From contig CP065590.1 in NCBI GenBank assembly GCA_016025055.1, positions 3,410,001 to 3,474,000 of the forward strand: a DNA stretch of 64,000 nucleotides, read 5' to 3'. Shown piece by piece: positions 63,282-64,000 of the stretch. The DNA comes from Chryseobacterium indologenes. Its GTDB lineage: Bacteria; Bacteroidota; Bacteroidia; Flavobacteriales; Weeksellaceae. A program made the position numbers and the translations under genes. The notes below the pieces were generated by a model. It made no database searches, was not told where the DNA came from, and saw only the letters and a list, made by a program, of their open reading frames with translations. Position 1 is the stretch's first letter; each line of letters starts with the position of its first letter.

Positions 63282-64000
63282 TTAATTTATTTTGTAATAT
63301 GGTTCTGAATAGTATCTGCTGGGTTTAATATAAGCCGTTTTTCTCTCTGCATCAAAGATCCAGACGAATCGACGAAGCATGTCGGCCCCGAAGTAGCTTA
63401 CATTTTGGGTTTTGAGTTCTCCCGCAAAAAAACCGACCGATATATTTTTGAAGACAAAATCTCCCAGCTTAAAGAAGGGAAGAATGGCCTGTTTGGTAAT
63501 AATACTTTGTCCGGCAGAGTTTTTCAAAGTTTTTTCCCCGATCACTTTCAGTTTTTTGTCAAGCTCTTTTTCCTCTGCAAAATCATTGCTGTAGAGTATT
63601 CCTCCTGAATATCCTGATTGCAGTGCAAAATATCCTTCCTGTTGTTGATGCCCGTCAACAACATTATCTGCCACGATATAGAACGCATCATGATCATAAA
63701 AAACAGGAACCGGCTGATATCCTTTCACATCAGGTAACGTATCATAAACCACAAATTGGTTATTATCGTAATCAATTTTAAAAGATTTTCCCTCAAAAGG
63801 GCTGTTCCTATCTTTCCGTCTGCCCCTTGTCCTGCCAATTGATTATCAGTAAAACGAATGTTTTGTACAGATAATTTTCCAAGTTCAACCGTATTTCCAT
63901 CACTGATTTCATCTTTGTTGAAAATGATGTGATCCGTTTTTCGTTGTTTTTCAGGAGAGATTGCTCCATCTTTCATGGCAATCTGAAACATCAGATCCAG
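63282..64000 (-). CDS. Aspartic-protease-like (retropepsin-fold) protein, cut by window edge and broken once
   Basis: The gene runs off the right edge. At about 63796-63799 the frame shifts; adding one T in the run of four T gives GADGKIGTALFEGKSFKIDYDNNQFVVYD, the typical second half of bacterial retropepsin-like proteins (catalytic-Asp region before it is outside or unclear). The rest shows SAGQSIITKQAILPFFKLGDF and a final YIKPSRYYSEPYYKIN. Probably exported; the signal is not visible. Confidence 0.6.

Overview
The window looks like a chromosomal stretch of a flavobacterium of the Chryseobacterium/Weeksellaceae type (Bacteroidota). The evidence is an AT-rich sequence, TAnnTTTG-type -7 promoter elements, weak ribosome binding sites, a type IX secretion sorting tail (15203-16567), a carboxypeptidase-regulatory-like outer-membrane receptor (4806-7415), a fused SecDF, and the arginine pathway that uses an ArgF'-type transcarbamylase. 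No rRNA, tRNA, CRISPR array or complete insertion sequence was seen.

Layout. 1-838: start of an exported S8 protease, running off the left edge. 927-4755: a sugar/surface-polymer group (DegT aminotransferase, GalE, a Tam-like methyltransferase, a cytidylyltransferase-like enzyme) interrupted by a broken membrane-protein gene. 4806-10837: minus-strand block with a TonB-type receptor, MltG, DapF, a Gly/Asn-rich lipoprotein and PnuC. 10984-32935: mixed housekeeping genes, including an amino acid permease, HemN, a secreted sugar dehydrogenase, SecDF, an MFS pump, an arylamine acetyltransferase, TatA, PAP2, a TPR protein, TrmL, RlmH, a GlxA-type regulator, a YihY protein, NhaA and the stringent-response enzyme RelA/SpoT. 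33346-44042: a minus-strand acetate/propionate locus with acetyl-CoA synthetase, a propionyl-CoA-type synthetase, a receiver-only response regulator, an SLC5-STAC-histidine kinase, two tiny membrane proteins, an MHS-type transporter and a porin. 44234-53480: a small transposase-derived DNA-binding protein facing the arginine operon (GNAT, argG, argC, argD-like, argF', argB, argE-like, argH). 53768-60288: an Lrp regulator facing the pyrimidine genes pyrB, carA and carB. 60289-64000: an accessory tail with orphan genes, a lipoprotein and an aspartic-protease-like gene at the right edge.

How it works together. CarAB makes carbamoyl phosphate, used by PyrB for pyrimidines and by ArgF' for arginine, and these genes lie side by side. 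ArgF' carries Val at residue 90, the position known to separate acetyl- from succinyl-ornithine enzymes, so the pathway here may run on N-succinyl intermediates. The pyr promoter is followed by a 23-codon leader, a hairpin, a U-rich stretch and a terminator directly before pyrB, the layout of a UTP-sensing attenuator. In the acetate locus the kinase resembles CrbS/CbrA, but its partner has no output domain.

Unusual structure. A four-helix-bundle (IVP/S23-type) gene sits between carA and carB, bounded by inverted arrays of a degenerate 7-base unit. Other intergenic regions carry 7-base-periodic arrays with different words, one of them a gene-less hairpin. Six otherwise ordinary genes are each broken by apparent single-base losses in A/T runs (two in mltG), which points to homopolymer errors in the assembly rather than true pseudogenes.
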